From NCBI GenBank assembly GCA_022496805.1, contig CM040106.1, forward strand, positions 5,518,001-5,582,000: DNA of 64,000 bases, given 5' to 3'. The notes below the pieces were generated by a model. That model saw only the letters and a list, made by a program, of their open reading frames with translations. It was not told the DNA's origin and did not search any database. Source of the stretch: Pohlia nutans. Its lineage: Eukaryota; Streptophyta; Bryopsida; Bryales; Mniaceae. Shown here one piece after another: positions 11,905 through 23,114 of the stretch. The stretch's first letter is position 1. Every line of letters starts with the position of its first letter. The translations under genes and the position numbers were made by a program.

Positions 11905-12745
11905 CACTCAAAGCTCCGGATACATTTGATCCATTTTTGCAATAGATTTTTCATCTTTGTATTGCTTGGCGAGTTTGATGTATTGGTTGTAGAAGCTTTT
12001 CAAGATAAACTTCTTTGTATGCTTGTGCATGCTAGTAGACCAATGATACAAGCAAGTCCTCTTACGTCCAACTAACAATATAGATGGGTCTCTAAATCTA
12101 TAAATGATCCATCACTTTGTTAAGACACTTCCAAAAATCTCTTAACCATCTGTACCTTCCAACTGCACATCACATACCGCAAATGTCATGACTTTGTAGT
12201 ATGTGGAATCGTACACGTGACAGACTAGAGTTGTCAAAGGCCTTAACCTCTTTGTGTAGTTGAATATGAAAAAGTTGTTTTGAAAGTCTCCTCCGGAGTA
12301 CAATCACTAGACAAGGTCAACGCCACTACATTGATTATCCACAGGCATCTTGAACAAGTACACTTTGTCTTGCTGTCGTCTTGGAAAGATGTAATTTTCG
12401 ATGTACTCTATCTTTGCCACATTCTTCATGTCAAAATTTTAGTCAATTAAACCTTTCCTTTCAGAGGCCGCACAAAAGGTTGACATGATATTTCCAACAT
12501 TTGGGAAACTAAACATGCAAAACTTATCTATGACCTCATCCTATTCCACTTGGTGCAACATCTCCTTTGGACCAAGCTTGAGGTAGACTAAAAAGGTGAC
12601 CAATAACTCTTTGTTGTTTGCAAATGCAATTTCAAAGTTCTTTGCTATTGGTGTCTTCTCAAATTCAATTGCAATGAAGCTCATAATTCTTTTCGAAGAT
12701 TCTTGACATTGCCTAGTGGAAACTCTAGGGGCCGCACTATATGTG
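11905..12745 (-). pseudogene. Degenerate transposon-type protein, family unknown
   Basis: Reading the minus strand from 12745, one frame gives a protein-like sequence of roughly 270 residues. It contains KTPIAKNFEIAF, KLGPKEML, YIENYIFPRR, DNQCSGVDLV, then after a TAG IFNYTKRLRPLTTL, VCHVYDSTYYKVMTFAV and CDVQ, and later HKHTKKFILKSF and DEKSIAKMDQMYPEL. Breaks are nonsense codons (TAG, TAA) with little sign of frameshifts. The RL.PLTTL...CHVYDS.Y.KVMT pattern resembles a family I associate with transposon-derived hypothetical proteins of non-seed plants (inference from memory). The catalytic fold is not established. Confidence 0.5.
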
Positions 12746-13116
12746 TAAATTAGATACCACCTTTGTTCACAAGGTATTTAATAAGAGAGTTACTTAGCTT
12801 CTAATTTTGAATTTATCAAGACATTACAATTGAAAAAAAAACTAAGTGAAGATCATTTTTGAGACATTATCTTACTTATAAAAACTAAGGCCTATTTATT
12901 GTTTGCACCACATATTACTTATATGAATATTAGAAAAAACATACAACATTGTAGAAATTAAAGAGTAGCGTAAGCACACATAAATTTATCACTGATAGAG
13001 TGATCAACAAATGATAACGCAAACAAGAGATAAAACCATTACAAACAACACACATAATGGCAGTAAAGACAAATTGAAAGTTAGGACACTTAATTTGCCT
13101 TAAATTGAGGGTTGAA
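12746..13116. other. AT-rich flank of copy B1
   Basis: No gene is seen. This is the target-side flank beyond the 3' LTR of copy B1. The 5 bases next to the LTR (TTGAA, 13112-13116) would be one half of its target duplication, but the other half is lost with the 5' end. Confidence 0.4.
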
Positions 13117-13525
13117 TGGTAGCTCCTCTTGGTACGGTCCTACACAATAATTAGTACCGGAGGGGTTGGTAGCTACCGAGGGAAATGAGTCTAACGGAAT
13201 GTGAGACAGAACCTTAAAAACTAAGTCGATTATCACAAAACCGAGGAGAGATAAACTGATCAGAATCTAATGCAAACAGAAACTACTCAGTAAGCATGAA
13301 ATCAAAAGAGAATACTTCAAACAAGAAATCAAGTATCTGGGAAAATGTGTCGTGCCAATGAGGTTGGCTCTATTGCTTTTATACCACAGTACAACCAGAT
13401 CTGGCAGTTAGGTCAGATCGGTAAAAAAGTGTTTCCTAGATGTACCTGCTGGGGTAACTTGAAAAATCACCCGGGTAAAACTCAGACCGGTAGACCTACC
13501 GGTAACTCCTAATTTACGGTTAACA
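13117..13525 (-). repeat. 3' LTR of gypsy family B, copy B1
   Basis: On the minus strand this 409-bp LTR starts TGTTAACC and ends GAGCTACCA. The start matches the starts of the B2 LTRs (34403 and 63455). A TATAAAAG box (13376-13383, minus strand) fits a core promoter; the B2 3' LTR has TATAAATG at the same place. A G-rich purine tract lies immediately upstream (13526-13545). Confidence 0.88.
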
Positions 13526-13608
13526 CTATCCCCCCCTCTAAACCAAGTTCACACCTGGAACTTGTTTTAAACTATGAGTGGTAGAAAAAGTGATACCGGA
13601 GGGATTTC

Positions 13609-15585
13609 TACTCCGTGGGGCCGGGTTGCCTACTGATGGTGTGGGAAAACCTGAGTTGATTGTCATCAGATCCGGTAGGCTCCTCGGTATTCAGCGTGTT
13701 TTGCCGAGGTCCGCTGGGTGTCCCGGTATCCGGTGCACTGATATTACCTTGCATGAATCCGGTGGGGCTGAGTAGTTCACGGCCATCAAATGAGTCTCTA
13801 AGAAAGGATGAATCAAAGCCCTTGCTCAGTAATGGAGGAACTTGGATGGGGCCGTCATCCGTCGTGGCGGGGGGCAGAATGTTGGTGTTGGTAGAGTCCG
13901 GTGATGTGGGTTGCGGAATGAAATCCAGATGTGCTCGTCAGTACTGGTTCAACATCCGGTAGGTGTTGTCAAGTGCCGTCTGGGTCTCCAGTACTTGGTT
14001 GTGCAGCCTGATGTAGTCGGTAACCAGGTTCTCCAGTTCGGTAGACAGGGTTGCACGGAGATCCAAATCGGTCTGAATAGCCTGCCTAAGGGTGTGGATG
14101 GTGATCTTGCTCTGAGCTGCTCCCGTTCCGTGGTGACGGCGATTAAGAGGATGTCGTGGGCTTGAAACCACTGGATCAGGTTATCGACTTTGAGGCGGTA
14201 ACGTTCATGGTCTTGTCGAACTCGAGCAAGATCGGTAGCATGCTGACGTGCTTCGGCTTGGGAGGTGTCGAGTTGACCCTCCAGCTCGGTAATATTTGGA
14301 GAAGAATATTCGGAGGGTTGGTGCGCTCTGTTGGTGGGGTAACCGAGGTCAAGGGCGGTGCCATCTGCACAGATACTTGGACACCGGTAGTACGAGTGAC
14401 CTCGGTAGTGAGCATACCTAAAGTCTGGAGTGGCGGGATCAGTGGCTGTGTTTGTGCCGGTGGATTTTTGCCAATGATCTCCGCTGGTTCCGAGGATGTC
14501 CAATTTGGTGACGGAACCGGTGGTGGAGACGGAGTGCGCTCAGATGATCGATGCGTAGAGGAGGAACCGCCGCCATGCTCGGTTCGGGGCCAAAGATTCC
14601 TGCCAAATTCGTTTAGGGCGTCGGTAAGGTCCGGTCGGGTCTTGCGTTTGGATGTCGTGGGTGCCGGTGTGAGTCGGCTACGAAGTTGAGACGAGATCCC
14701 TCCTAGGTCAGGGAAAGTAGTGAAGAGGGGCAGTGATGACCGCCGCTTTGCTGGTTTGTACCGATGCGCGCGTCCCCTGTGTGGTACCGGGGAAGGCGGA
14801 GTACTGGTGCCGGTGCTCGGTACGGTTACCGGTGCTGCTGGTATGGGCGTGGTGGCGGCTTGTTCTTGTCCTCGGAGAAGCATGTCCCTGATTTTGGCCG
14901 AGAGACACTGTGGAGAATAGCCTCCCTTGATGGTGGCGAGATCCTTTTGAAGCTGCCCGAGCATGAAGGTAGCCCAATTCCAAGTGGCGGTATCCGTAAG
15001 GGAGAGTTCATCGGCCGTGAGTATCTTTCGGAGGCACTGCTTGGACGTATAGGTCTGTTTCCTCTTGAAGTTGATCCCTTGCAGCAAGCCATACTTCTGA
15101 AATTGCAACTCTATCGGCCCCAACGATACACAACACCCGTCGGTATCTGGTCGGTGAAGGAGTTGATGCCCAGTGGGGTGAACGCTCCTGTATTTGAACT
15201 TGTCCGGATCCGGGTTGGTGTTGACTTTGGTAGTCATGCCGGTCGGTAGTCGTTGGATGTTGGTGATGTCTGCGGAGGTGATGACGTAGGTCCTACCAAA
15301 CGCTTTGCCGATAATCGACTGCTGTGGGTTGCTGTGCGCGGTGTTGAGAAAATTCTCCACGACGTCCTTGCGGATTTCTTGATCCCATGGTAGGTTGACG
15401 AAACCCTCGAGGCCGACTCGGTGAATCCACTCGCGTTCGTCTGGACTTGTGGCGGAGAATTCTTTCCAGGCAACCATGTGTTTGAGCAGGAGGCACGTGA
15501 TCTCCTTCCACTACGGTCCTACCAGGTTGCTGCGGGAGGTGTTTCCATGGCGACTGTCGACCGCTGTTTTCTTCTGACCTGTCAT
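13609..15585 (-). pseudogene. Accessory ORF of gypsy family B (copy B1), broken
   Basis: The frame starts at the ATG at 15585, hits a TAG after about 28 codons, and continues in frame to 14176. The conserved domain (REWIHRVGLEGFVNLPW, VVENFLN, then an ADITNIQRLP segment) lies at about 15230-15430. A Pro/Thr/Ser-rich basic linker follows. The coiled-coil part (14320 down to 13940) is reached after a frameshift near 14200, and the C-terminal tail ends at 13609. Organisation and motifs match the accessory ORF of family A, so the gene predates the split of the two families. Length would be about 650 residues. Its role is unknown; the coiled coil suggests self-assembly. Confidence 0.75.
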
Positions 15586-15844
15586 CTTGCAAAACCGCAC
15601 CCGGAGAGTTCCTTGCATTCTCTTTTGGGAGGTGGAAGAAGGAGCAACTACCAAGCAAGAAGGAGGAAGAACTCCAATCCGCGCTATTTGCCTCGGTCGA
15701 TTGTGTCGATGGCGGTGAACGGTAGCTACCGGCCATGGTGACCGGGGAAGAAGAGAGGGAGACGGAGATGGAGGGCGGAGGCGAAGAGCTAACCGGGAGG
15801 GAGAAAGAACCGTGGCGGCGGAAGTCGGCATGGTGAGGAAAGGA

Positions 15845-15850
15845 TAAATA
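15845..15850 (-). promoter_or_regulatory. TATA-like motif upstream of accessory ORF, copy B1
   Basis: TATTTA within CCTTTTATTTATCC on the minus strand lies in a pyrimidine-rich stretch between the pol stop and the accessory ORF. Copy B2 has TATTTA at 60888 and family A has ATATTTATGG at 41184-41193 in the equivalent spacer. Confidence 0.35.
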
Positions 15851-16249
15851 AAAGGAGAGGTGGACAAGGAAATGAATGAAGAGAGATGGAGTGGGTGGGT
15901 GCGAACTAGGTTGGGAGAGTGGCGGCGCGTTAGGGTTGGGGACTGCTGAACATGTCGCTCGATACCGTTTTTGCTTCGGTGATACGGAGGTGGTCGGTTC
16001 GGTATGTCCCAGCGGCAGCCTCGGAGGCGGCTGTGATGCTGTGGGTGGGTCGGTTACCAAGGTCGGTGGTCGAATTGGTACGGCAGGTCGAGCAGAAAAT
16101 AATAGCAGTTTGGTATCGAGGTACGACTCGGTATCCCAAATTGACTGAGGAAACATTTCCACGGTGATGAAGTTGGTGGAGATAGAATTCTCGGTAGCCT
16201 CTTCGTCGTCCTCAGCATCGTCCTCGGTTGCGTCTTGGTTGTCCGGTTG

Positions 16250-17362
16250 CTAAAAGATGGCACTTATATCTGGGGCGGTTCGGGCGGCTTGATGTACCTG
16301 ATCGTCATTAAGGAATCGGTACGGTTTTAGTTTGTTGATGTTGACTATAATCGGGTCGGGATCGAATTTGTCAACGGCGACGAGTAATACTGTATTGTTG
16401 GGTAGGAGGTATTGAACTCGGTAAGGCCCAAACCATTTGTTTCTGAGCTTACCGGGGTGGATTTTAGCACCTTTGGGGTACCAGAGTACCGGATCGCCCA
16501 GTCGGAACTGATGTAACGGCCCCGTGGTGTTGGCCCATTGAGCGCGGATCCATTGCGATATCCCTTGCGTCTCGAGAGCTCGGTGGCGAGATACGTCAAA
16601 GCGCTCCAGATCGGCCGTGCGTGCTGCAAAAACCCGACAAGGCGAGGTGTCGGTAGTGGTGGTCTCGGTCGGTATCAAGTATTTGGTAGGCATTAAGGGG
16701 ATAATGCCATACAACACTTGAAATGGCGTCTGGCCGGTACCAATCTTAAAAGCAGTGCGGTAGGTGAATAAGACTGTCGGTAACTGTCGGCTTAGTAATC
16801 GGGAGGCGTAGACGATGGGCTGGTCGATCTTCCCGGTAGGGTTCTGCGCCAACATAGCTCCTTCTGCGATATCCAAAGCATCCGTATGAATGTGAAATTC
16901 AAGCTTCCAATTGAGTGCGATAAGGATAGGAGCGTTGACATAACGCTTTTGTATCTCCGTAAATGCCTGGTTGCATTCGGTAGTCCAAGTAAATGGTTCG
17001 TCTTTTCTTGTAAGCAAAGTGATTGTTGCCATAATTCGGGGGTAATCGCAAATGAAACATCTGTTGAATTGAGCAAGGCCGTTGAAGACCCGGATGTCCT
17101 TGATGTTGCGAGGGCGCGCCATTGTGACAAGAGCTTCAATTTTCTTTGGATCGGGAAGAGCTTCAATTTTCTTTGGATCGGGAAATTGGCCTTCAACGGT
17201 TTTAACATACCCAAGAATCATACCTGAGCAAACAAAAAAACAACATTTTTCGGGATTTAGAATTATATCGAACTCACAGCATTTGGTAAAACACTTTCGG
17301 AGTTTGTCGAGGTGTGTCTCGGTAGTACTATACACGCAGAAATCGTAGAGGAAGAGCTTCAT
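16250..17362 (-). pseudogene. Pol C-terminal part: RT end fused to integrase C-terminus
   Basis: This 370-codon open frame begins in the RT palm. Where gypsy RTs have a paired aspartate motif, it reads LFLYDFCVYS, so the first Asp is replaced by Tyr. It continues through the RT thumb and the start of RNase H (HTDALD...GAML, then VYASRLLS). It then jumps directly to the end of the integrase (RQLPTVLF, GTGQTPFQVLYG, and the GPY/F module KWFGPYRVQ), ending before the accessory ORF. About 1.1 kb present in copy B2 is missing, and the frame is kept. A 9-residue tandem repeat lies near the start. The product could not complete reverse transcription or integration. Confidence 0.85.
17131..17184 (-). 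repeat. 27-bp in-frame tandem duplication in pol
   Basis: Two exact 27-bp copies (17131-17157 and 17158-17184) encode the nonapeptide PDPKKIEAL twice, in frame. Copy B2 has a single unit at the same site, so the duplication is private to B1. Confidence 0.85.
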
Positions 17363-18540
17363 GAAATCACCGAGATATTCCTTGAAAGCTTGGTTGACTG
17401 CTCGCTAGTACGTTGGCAAAGCGTTCTTCAAACCGAACGGCATTACTACCTAGACAAAGGCTCCCAATCGGTAATGAACGCCGTCTTGTGGCGGTCCTCG
17501 GGTGCAATCTTGATTTGGTGATATCCAAAGAAGCCATCGAGGAATGAATACATCTCGTTGCCTGCTACCAAGTCGAGGACCTCATCGGAAAATGGTAGGA
17601 GATACGGATCCTTCTTTGTTGCCTTGTTGAGACGCTTGAAATCAACGCAAATTCAAAGTTTGCCGTTCTTCTTTGGTACCACGACGATTGGTGATAACCA
17701 GGTAGCATGGTCCACAGGTTCAATAAATCTTGCCCGCAAAAGTTTGTCAAGATCGGTTTTTACCGCTGCCGCATAGTTAGGATTCATTCGGTAGCGTAGC
17801 TGATGGGTTGGGAGAATACTGGTGTCGAGTTCAATCTTGTGTTGAGCGATGTGTTCCAGGATGCCACGTAGATCATGGTATGACCATGCAAACACATCTT
17901 TGAAAGTGCAGAAGAGATCTTCGGCCTCCGATAGGAGAGAGTCCGGGACGGAAGTACCGATACGAATAATGTTGGGGTCGGTATCAGTTCCGAGGTTGAG
18001 GTCTTGTAGTTGCTCTTCCTCTGTCTGCGACCACTTTACTACCGATATTGTTTTTATCTTATCCCAAATTGGTATTTCATCGACTGGCATGCTACTTTCC
18101 GTATGGGTTATGGCTGATAAGGTGAGCTCGGTAGTGCTTACCTGGCACGGGTCGTCAATAGCCAATGTTCCAATAGGGAGGAGGAACTCCTCTGCCTCGA
18201 GTAGGATGAGTTCTTCTTCGTTGGTAAGGCCTTCCATGTAGTTGAGCAGACGAGAGCATCGGGAGTTGTGGCTTCAAAACGTAACTCCCAGTTAATCCGT
18301 ACTGTTCGGATGGTACCGTTACCCATGATCTGTATGTAGTCGTTAGCCATGGTGTACCGAGCAATCGTGAATGACTCGGGCGTCGTTTAGCCATGGTGTA
18401 CCGAGCAACAACATATAAGTTGAATTGACATCTTTACAAGAAATAACGGTGAGAATAATGATATAGGGGATATAGTGAATGAAGATCTTGATGTCCCTGA
18501 ACAAGCCAAGAGGTTGGACGAGGGAGCTGTTTGCCATCTT
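17363..18540 (-). pseudogene. Protease end and reverse transcriptase N-terminus, copy B1
   Basis: The minus strand encodes the end of the retropepsin region and the RT fingers. Recognisable pieces are SPIVVVPKKNGKL, CVDF(K)RLN, DPYLLPFSDEVL, MYSFLDGFFGYHQIKIAPEDRHKTAF and a KNA segment. These are the conserved gypsy RT blocks up to the palm. One TGA interrupts after KKNGKL (17653) and the frame carries other stops. A short direct repeat containing GCCATGGTGTACCGAGCAA occurs near 18346 and 18390 and duplicates part of the protease-RT linker compared with copy B2. Confidence 0.8.
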
Positions 18541-19688
18541 TAATTAAAAAGGTGCCGGTGTTGGGGTCGGAAGTCCAAGCCTGCGTTGCTCGGTTTTGGT
18601 GATGACATTTACTCCCGATCCTCCATCCAACAGGACATTATGTAATTGATGATTCCCAATTTTGGTTGAGATGATTGGCATGTGGCAGTCGATCGCAACT
18701 ACCGAATGGACTGCCACGATGGGTGGCTCGGTAACCCGGACGGTTGACGGGGTTATCTGTCCTAGACGGCAGTGGATATGTTCAGTAATACTGAGTGCAA
18801 TAGCCATAAGGTTTTTTAGACTGACCTGGATTGTTTGTGATTTGATTTGTTGAAGAATGGTCTCGCAGATCTCCATGGTGCAGTCCGGAGCGGTTGGAGT
18901 GACGCGGGGTGATGGTGGCTCCAATAGAGAGAGTTCTTGTAGTTCACGGACTATCTTTATCATTTCTTCACGCTGCTGCTCTTCGGCTTGCCAATCGAAC
19001 GCCTCGGTTGGGCGAGGTGCTTCAGTAGTTGGTGTGGGACTGTCGAGTACTACGGAGTCCAGATGCTGTGTCTCACTCCGACTGCGAGGGCCGATGTAAG
19101 AGACATCCACGGTATGGACATCGGTAATGACTACCGAGGATCCCGAGTGTGCGGGTAGTTTGTTTTGGATGGCTTTTTTAACATCCTCATCCAATAGAAG
19201 TAGACAAAGATGTCCCGAATGTTCAAGTGATCCACATACATTGCATGGGTATCGTTGTACCGGGGTTATACCACGAGAAGTACGGCGGTTTTCGGTACTT
19301 ACCGGAGTTGGTGTGCTGGCTGAGTTTGAATCTGATGGACGGAAGCCGTATCGGTTTTCTTCTTGTAGTCGCTGGCCGGGTTGCGGTAACATGTCCCCCA
19401 TTCATGACCCATATGACCGCAGCCGGTACACTTCAGGTTACGTCGGGGGTTGTCTCCGGTACTAGTTGAGGGAAGGGTCGGTTGCCGCGATTTGGGTAAG
19501 CCTTCCTCTGCGGTGCGTGCCGAGTCCACTGCTTCGGAAAACGTCTGTCGTTGAAGTCCTACCGTGGCTACCTGCAGATATTCCAATAAGCCTGCGCGGA
19601 AATTGCTCAACATCAACATATCATCCGGAGGTTTTGTTAGATTTTCTGCTAGTTGCTGGAGACGAACTAACAATATATTTATAAGCAA
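18541..19688 (-). pseudogene. Gag C-terminus and aspartic protease, copy B1
   Basis: The first part (19688 to about 19300) is gag: a leucine-rich capsid segment followed by a zinc knuckle CTGCGHMGHEWGTC (C-x2-C-x4-H-x4-C). A second knuckle-like CNVCGSLEHSGHLC lies in the overlapping frame that follows. The protease is marked by VLLDGGSGVNVI, the catalytic Asp-Gly motif of retropepsins, at about 18600. The two parts lie in different frames around 19300-19400, implying a frameshift or programmed shift. The gag N-terminus is missing because the element is truncated at 19688. Confidence 0.82.
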
Positions 19689-21367
19689 AGACCTTAGGCC
19701 ATCACATACTACAAATTCAAATGCAAATCAACACTCTTTTCACATGCAAATCAACCACTCTAAATATATGATAGTTTAGAAGATTTGGAGTACTTTTGCC
19801 TATTTTGAAACTTGTAACGGTACTTTCATTTTAAATAAAAGTACTAAAATGAAGGATAATTAATGTTCTAGATACTCTTTGAAACACTAGGATATAATGT
19901 TTATAAAACATCTCTCCTCTATAAGAACAAAAATTCTCATCTCAAAAATATGAAACCACTCACCTTTACACTCAAAGTGTAGCACCTTTAGAAATAATTG
20001 TACTTCTTATGTACTTTTTTGTACCCGTAGCATACTTCCACCCCTCTTTTCAAACAAGGGTTCTCTTGGAACCTCTAAAGTTAATCCTTTAGTGCCCAGG
20101 TTGCCACTATGTGGTCACTCGGACACCAAAAATGCAAATGATTGAAAATCAATGAACCATGTGAGTGTGGAGTGGGAAGTTCAACTGTGTAACTTTTTGT
20201 TATGCACATGATTCAAAAAAAAAATTCAGATCGCACCTTTGTAGATATCCAAATACGCTTGTATAAAACCCAACATACATTCTATACGTATGCAACGGCA
20301 TCAAAGAATCCCTTCCAGTGTATAAAAAAAGGAAGCTGTGGATGAACGTTCTGCAAATGAAACTTGCGAACCTCGTTGAGCCTATTAGATGACTAGAAAG
20401 TTCATAAAACTTAAACATCCAATGCTGGGAACATTGAATAGCACGACAACCCTCCGCTCCCAAGCTGCGTTCTACTATTCTCCTCTATCGTTCTCGATAA
20501 CGGCCATGGGCAGGAGCTTGACGCTGTACGTTCTTTCCAGGCTGCAGGCTGGCTGATGCAAAATGTGCAGGGTTTAGACTTTGTCAATTGTTTTGATCAA
20601 CCTCGTGTAGAATTTTTCTGTTCGCTTCTCGGTATTCCTCCACCATGTCCAATCTGAACTGAAATTACAGCGCCGCTTCATGTTGTCCTCGAAGACCTCC
20701 CTGACGTTGTTTTTCTTCAGAAATTACCCCTGCGTGCACAACCGAGACGCCACTTTGATCGGAGGAGTTATTGCACAGGGGATTTGCAGAGTTCAGGTTG
20801 CTCAATTATTGTAGCAACTCCAACAGCAAGCACACTTGCTTGTCTATGATTGCGCCATTCTTCCAGGTGGCGATCTGCAACGCCACTTTTAATTGTCAAT
20901 GCAGAGGCACATTGTTGTCGTGCACTAGGAGACTAATTGCGCAGGGGATTGGATCTGTATCAGTGAGCCGCATTTCAACGACAAAAGCATTGAGTTCATG
21001 TAGGGTTTTCCAGCAACGCCGCCTTCACCATGGTCGAAGCAGTTCCGGAGTTCCTGTTCCGCAATTCTTGGTCCGGAGTTTCTCTCAATGCGGTTTGAGG
21101 TTGATTAGAAGATCATGGGGAGTTCCTGTCAATGCGGAGGTTTATTCACAGATCGTGCTGGCCACTGGGAACAGGGCGTAAAGTGACTGTTTTTGGATGT
21201 TTTGCCTTCTGGCATCTCTCAAATTTTGCAATGGCTGTTGGTCAGACACATGGAGTTTATTGACGACCAACAACGGAGCCCTAATCCCGAATTGCCAAGG
21301 TAAGCACATACTTACTGTGTCACCCACTTTGTAATTCAATTACCGCAATCTTTGATTACTACTTCCA
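19689..21367. other. Intergenic sequence
   Basis: AT-rich to 20200 without recognisable genes. From about 20750 to 21180 a plus-strand open frame has short internal repeats (CAGGGGATT; TTCCGGAGTT) but no motif I recognise. It could be a 5' untranslated or decayed coding part of the gene that follows. Confidence 0.4.
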
Positions 21368-22621
21368 TTGTTTGCAATAAGAATAAACGGAGTTCACCGT
21401 TTAGGGTCATTCCTCATTATTCTTTCTATTTATTTCTATTTCATGTTTCTAAAGGATGCAATGGCAAACAGGGCAGTTGCAAGGAGCAATAGAGGTAGAA
21501 GGCCCAAAGGTTGGGACGATTTTTGGAATTGGCCCATTCCTCCATCAATGCCGCCTCCATTTTTTCCGATGTTCACAGGATTCTGCATGACTGGGCAGTC
21601 AGACACGGAGCAAGTAGATTTAAGCTGCGTGTCATCTGCAGTCTCCTTCACAAAGAGTCTCTCCTGTAGTTTCCAATGCCTGAAGGTAGCGTCGGGTTTG
21701 AAGATGTCACCTCACTCCAAGGGAAGCAACTTTAGTATTTATTTTGAAGACATTGTGCCAAAATTCTTGGGATGACTCGATGCAGAGCTGAAGGTGACGC
21801 TGATGGATTTCCCTATGCTCTCAACTGAGCACTCCGGGAGGAAGTCTATACAGACTTCCAGTTGCTCCTACTCAGATGACGAAGGTTGCGGTTGCCCTCA
21901 TTCTACTCCCGAGACACCATCTTTGGATATCACCAGTGATGCAGCGATTGCTGCTCGTACAGCTGGTGCGTACTTACAAAGTTTCTACAGCACATCATCC
22001 ATGAGAGGACCACTTACATCCTTTCAGCAGGTGGCATCTAACAATGTCGACCTCATACCAAGTCCTAGTACGTCTATGTCAATTAATAGATTGATAGGTG
22101 ATGATGCGTCCTATGTCAATCTTGCTCTCAATTCATCATCTTTGCACGTGATGGCAAAAATAGAAGTTGCTAGTTCTGAAAAGAATGCAAGCTCCCCCCG
22201 AATCAGAAAACGGACAGGACTTCCCGTTCATCGTTACAATTGGAAGTTGAAGCCCATAGTTTCGAAGTCTACTGAAAGCGGTGCACAATTTGGTTACGAC
22301 GGTGATGTCGATTTTGTTGAACACATCACAAATTTGGTTGATTAGAGAGTTGACGATGTCATCAACAAATCCTCGTCGTCACTTCTAGTTGACACATTTC
22401 ATGAGAAGAAAGATTTGTATGTGACTTCTTTCCCCCCATCCAGTGAATGCAAACTCATGGACAAGGGGAAAGGAAAATGTACTGACGAAGTCATCCAAGA
22501 GCGCAGTGAAGAACTTGCTATACCTGGTTGCATAATAGTGGGCAACATTTTTGAATTGAACAACACGAACATTCCTTTTGGAGAAGGTCGGTGTCCAATG
22601 CTCGAATACCATCAACTCTAG
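21368..22621 (+). pseudogene. Hypothetical protein, possibly 5' exon of the piggyBac-containing gene
   Basis: One reading frame runs for about 1.25 kb with only two stops (TGA at 21773, TAG at 22343). The first good ATG is at 21461. The protein has a basic start (RSNRGRRPKGW), a proline/phenylalanine patch (PIPPSMPPPFFPMF), a serine-rich middle with an acidic cluster (YSDDEGCG), and a basic RIRKRTGLPVHRYNWKLKP segment. No known domain is visible. It lies 1.8 kb upstream of the first piggyBac exon on the same strand, and the gap is full of MITEs, so it may be the first exon of the same gene. That link is inference. Confidence 0.4.
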
Positions 22622-22837
22622 ATTGGGTCCATTTCATTTCTTTACTTCTTTCTTAGTTGCCCCATCTAAAATACTAATTTATTGTCGCAATTGCATCCTC
22701 GAGTACCTCACGTCATCATGGAGAAAACGCAAATGCAATTCAAACATCTGTTGGCTCTGTCCTAGGTCCAACCCCAAACGCTCTCACGACATCACAAGGT
22801 ATGCTCTCGTATGACCACTTCTTCAATGGTCATATTC

Positions 22838-23066
22838 ATTATATTGAGACTTTTAGCTGATTTTGAGACAGAATGCCCGTTATTCAAAAATCTAATTTGA
22901 AAAATAATACTTGAAACCCAAAAAAACTTAATGCTCAAATAATGATTCTATAATGAAATTCCAAGAGGTGTTAAATATTTATAAAAAAATAGTAGTAAGG
23001 AGATAAAACGGTTTATCTTCAAGACAAAGATAAAAATGAGACTGCGAAAAAAGTCTCAATATAACG
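22838..23066. mobile_element. MITE with TTATATTGAGAC ends
   Basis: The left end reads TTATATTGAGACTTTT (from 22839). The right end, in reverse, reads the same TTATATTGAGACTTTT followed by CGCAGTCTCAT. The interior is AT-rich and non-coding. A third copy of the end sequence starts at 23083, outside this unit. Confidence 0.55.
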
Positions 23067-23114
23067 AATATGGATTTATAATCGTTATATTGAGACTTTT
23101 CGCAGTCTCATTTT
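23033..23114. repeat. Near-perfect hairpin, ~32-bp arms
   Basis: The right end of the MITE (23033-23066) faces another copy of the same end in the opposite direction (23083-23114), with a 16-bp loop. The arms share AAAATGAGACTGCGAAAA and GTCTCAATATAACGA and differ only by a 2-base indel in the A run. Transcripts across it would fold into a long stem. Confidence 0.8.

Larger units (their letters stand above)
13117..19688 (-). mobile_element. Ty3/gypsy family B, copy B1, 5'-truncated
   Basis: On the minus strand the order is gag C-terminus, protease, reverse transcriptase, partial RNase H, integrase C-terminus, accessory ORF, purine tract and 3' LTR. The 5' LTR, the primer site and the gag N-terminus are missing: homology stops near 19680 in unrelated AT-rich DNA. 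An internal deletion removed the RNase H C-terminus and integrase core. Copy B2 (34403-64000) supplies the missing regions for comparison. Confidence 0.92.

Noticed and set aside
14156..15249. Long plus-strand frames opposite the B1 accessory ORF
   Set aside because: Copy B2 and family A show that the conserved protein is on the other strand. High GC of this segment keeps antisense frames open.
13609..15585. Accessory ORF as a retroviral-type envelope gene
   Set aside because: The position fits, but I see no signal peptide, cleavage site or transmembrane anchor in any of the four copies.
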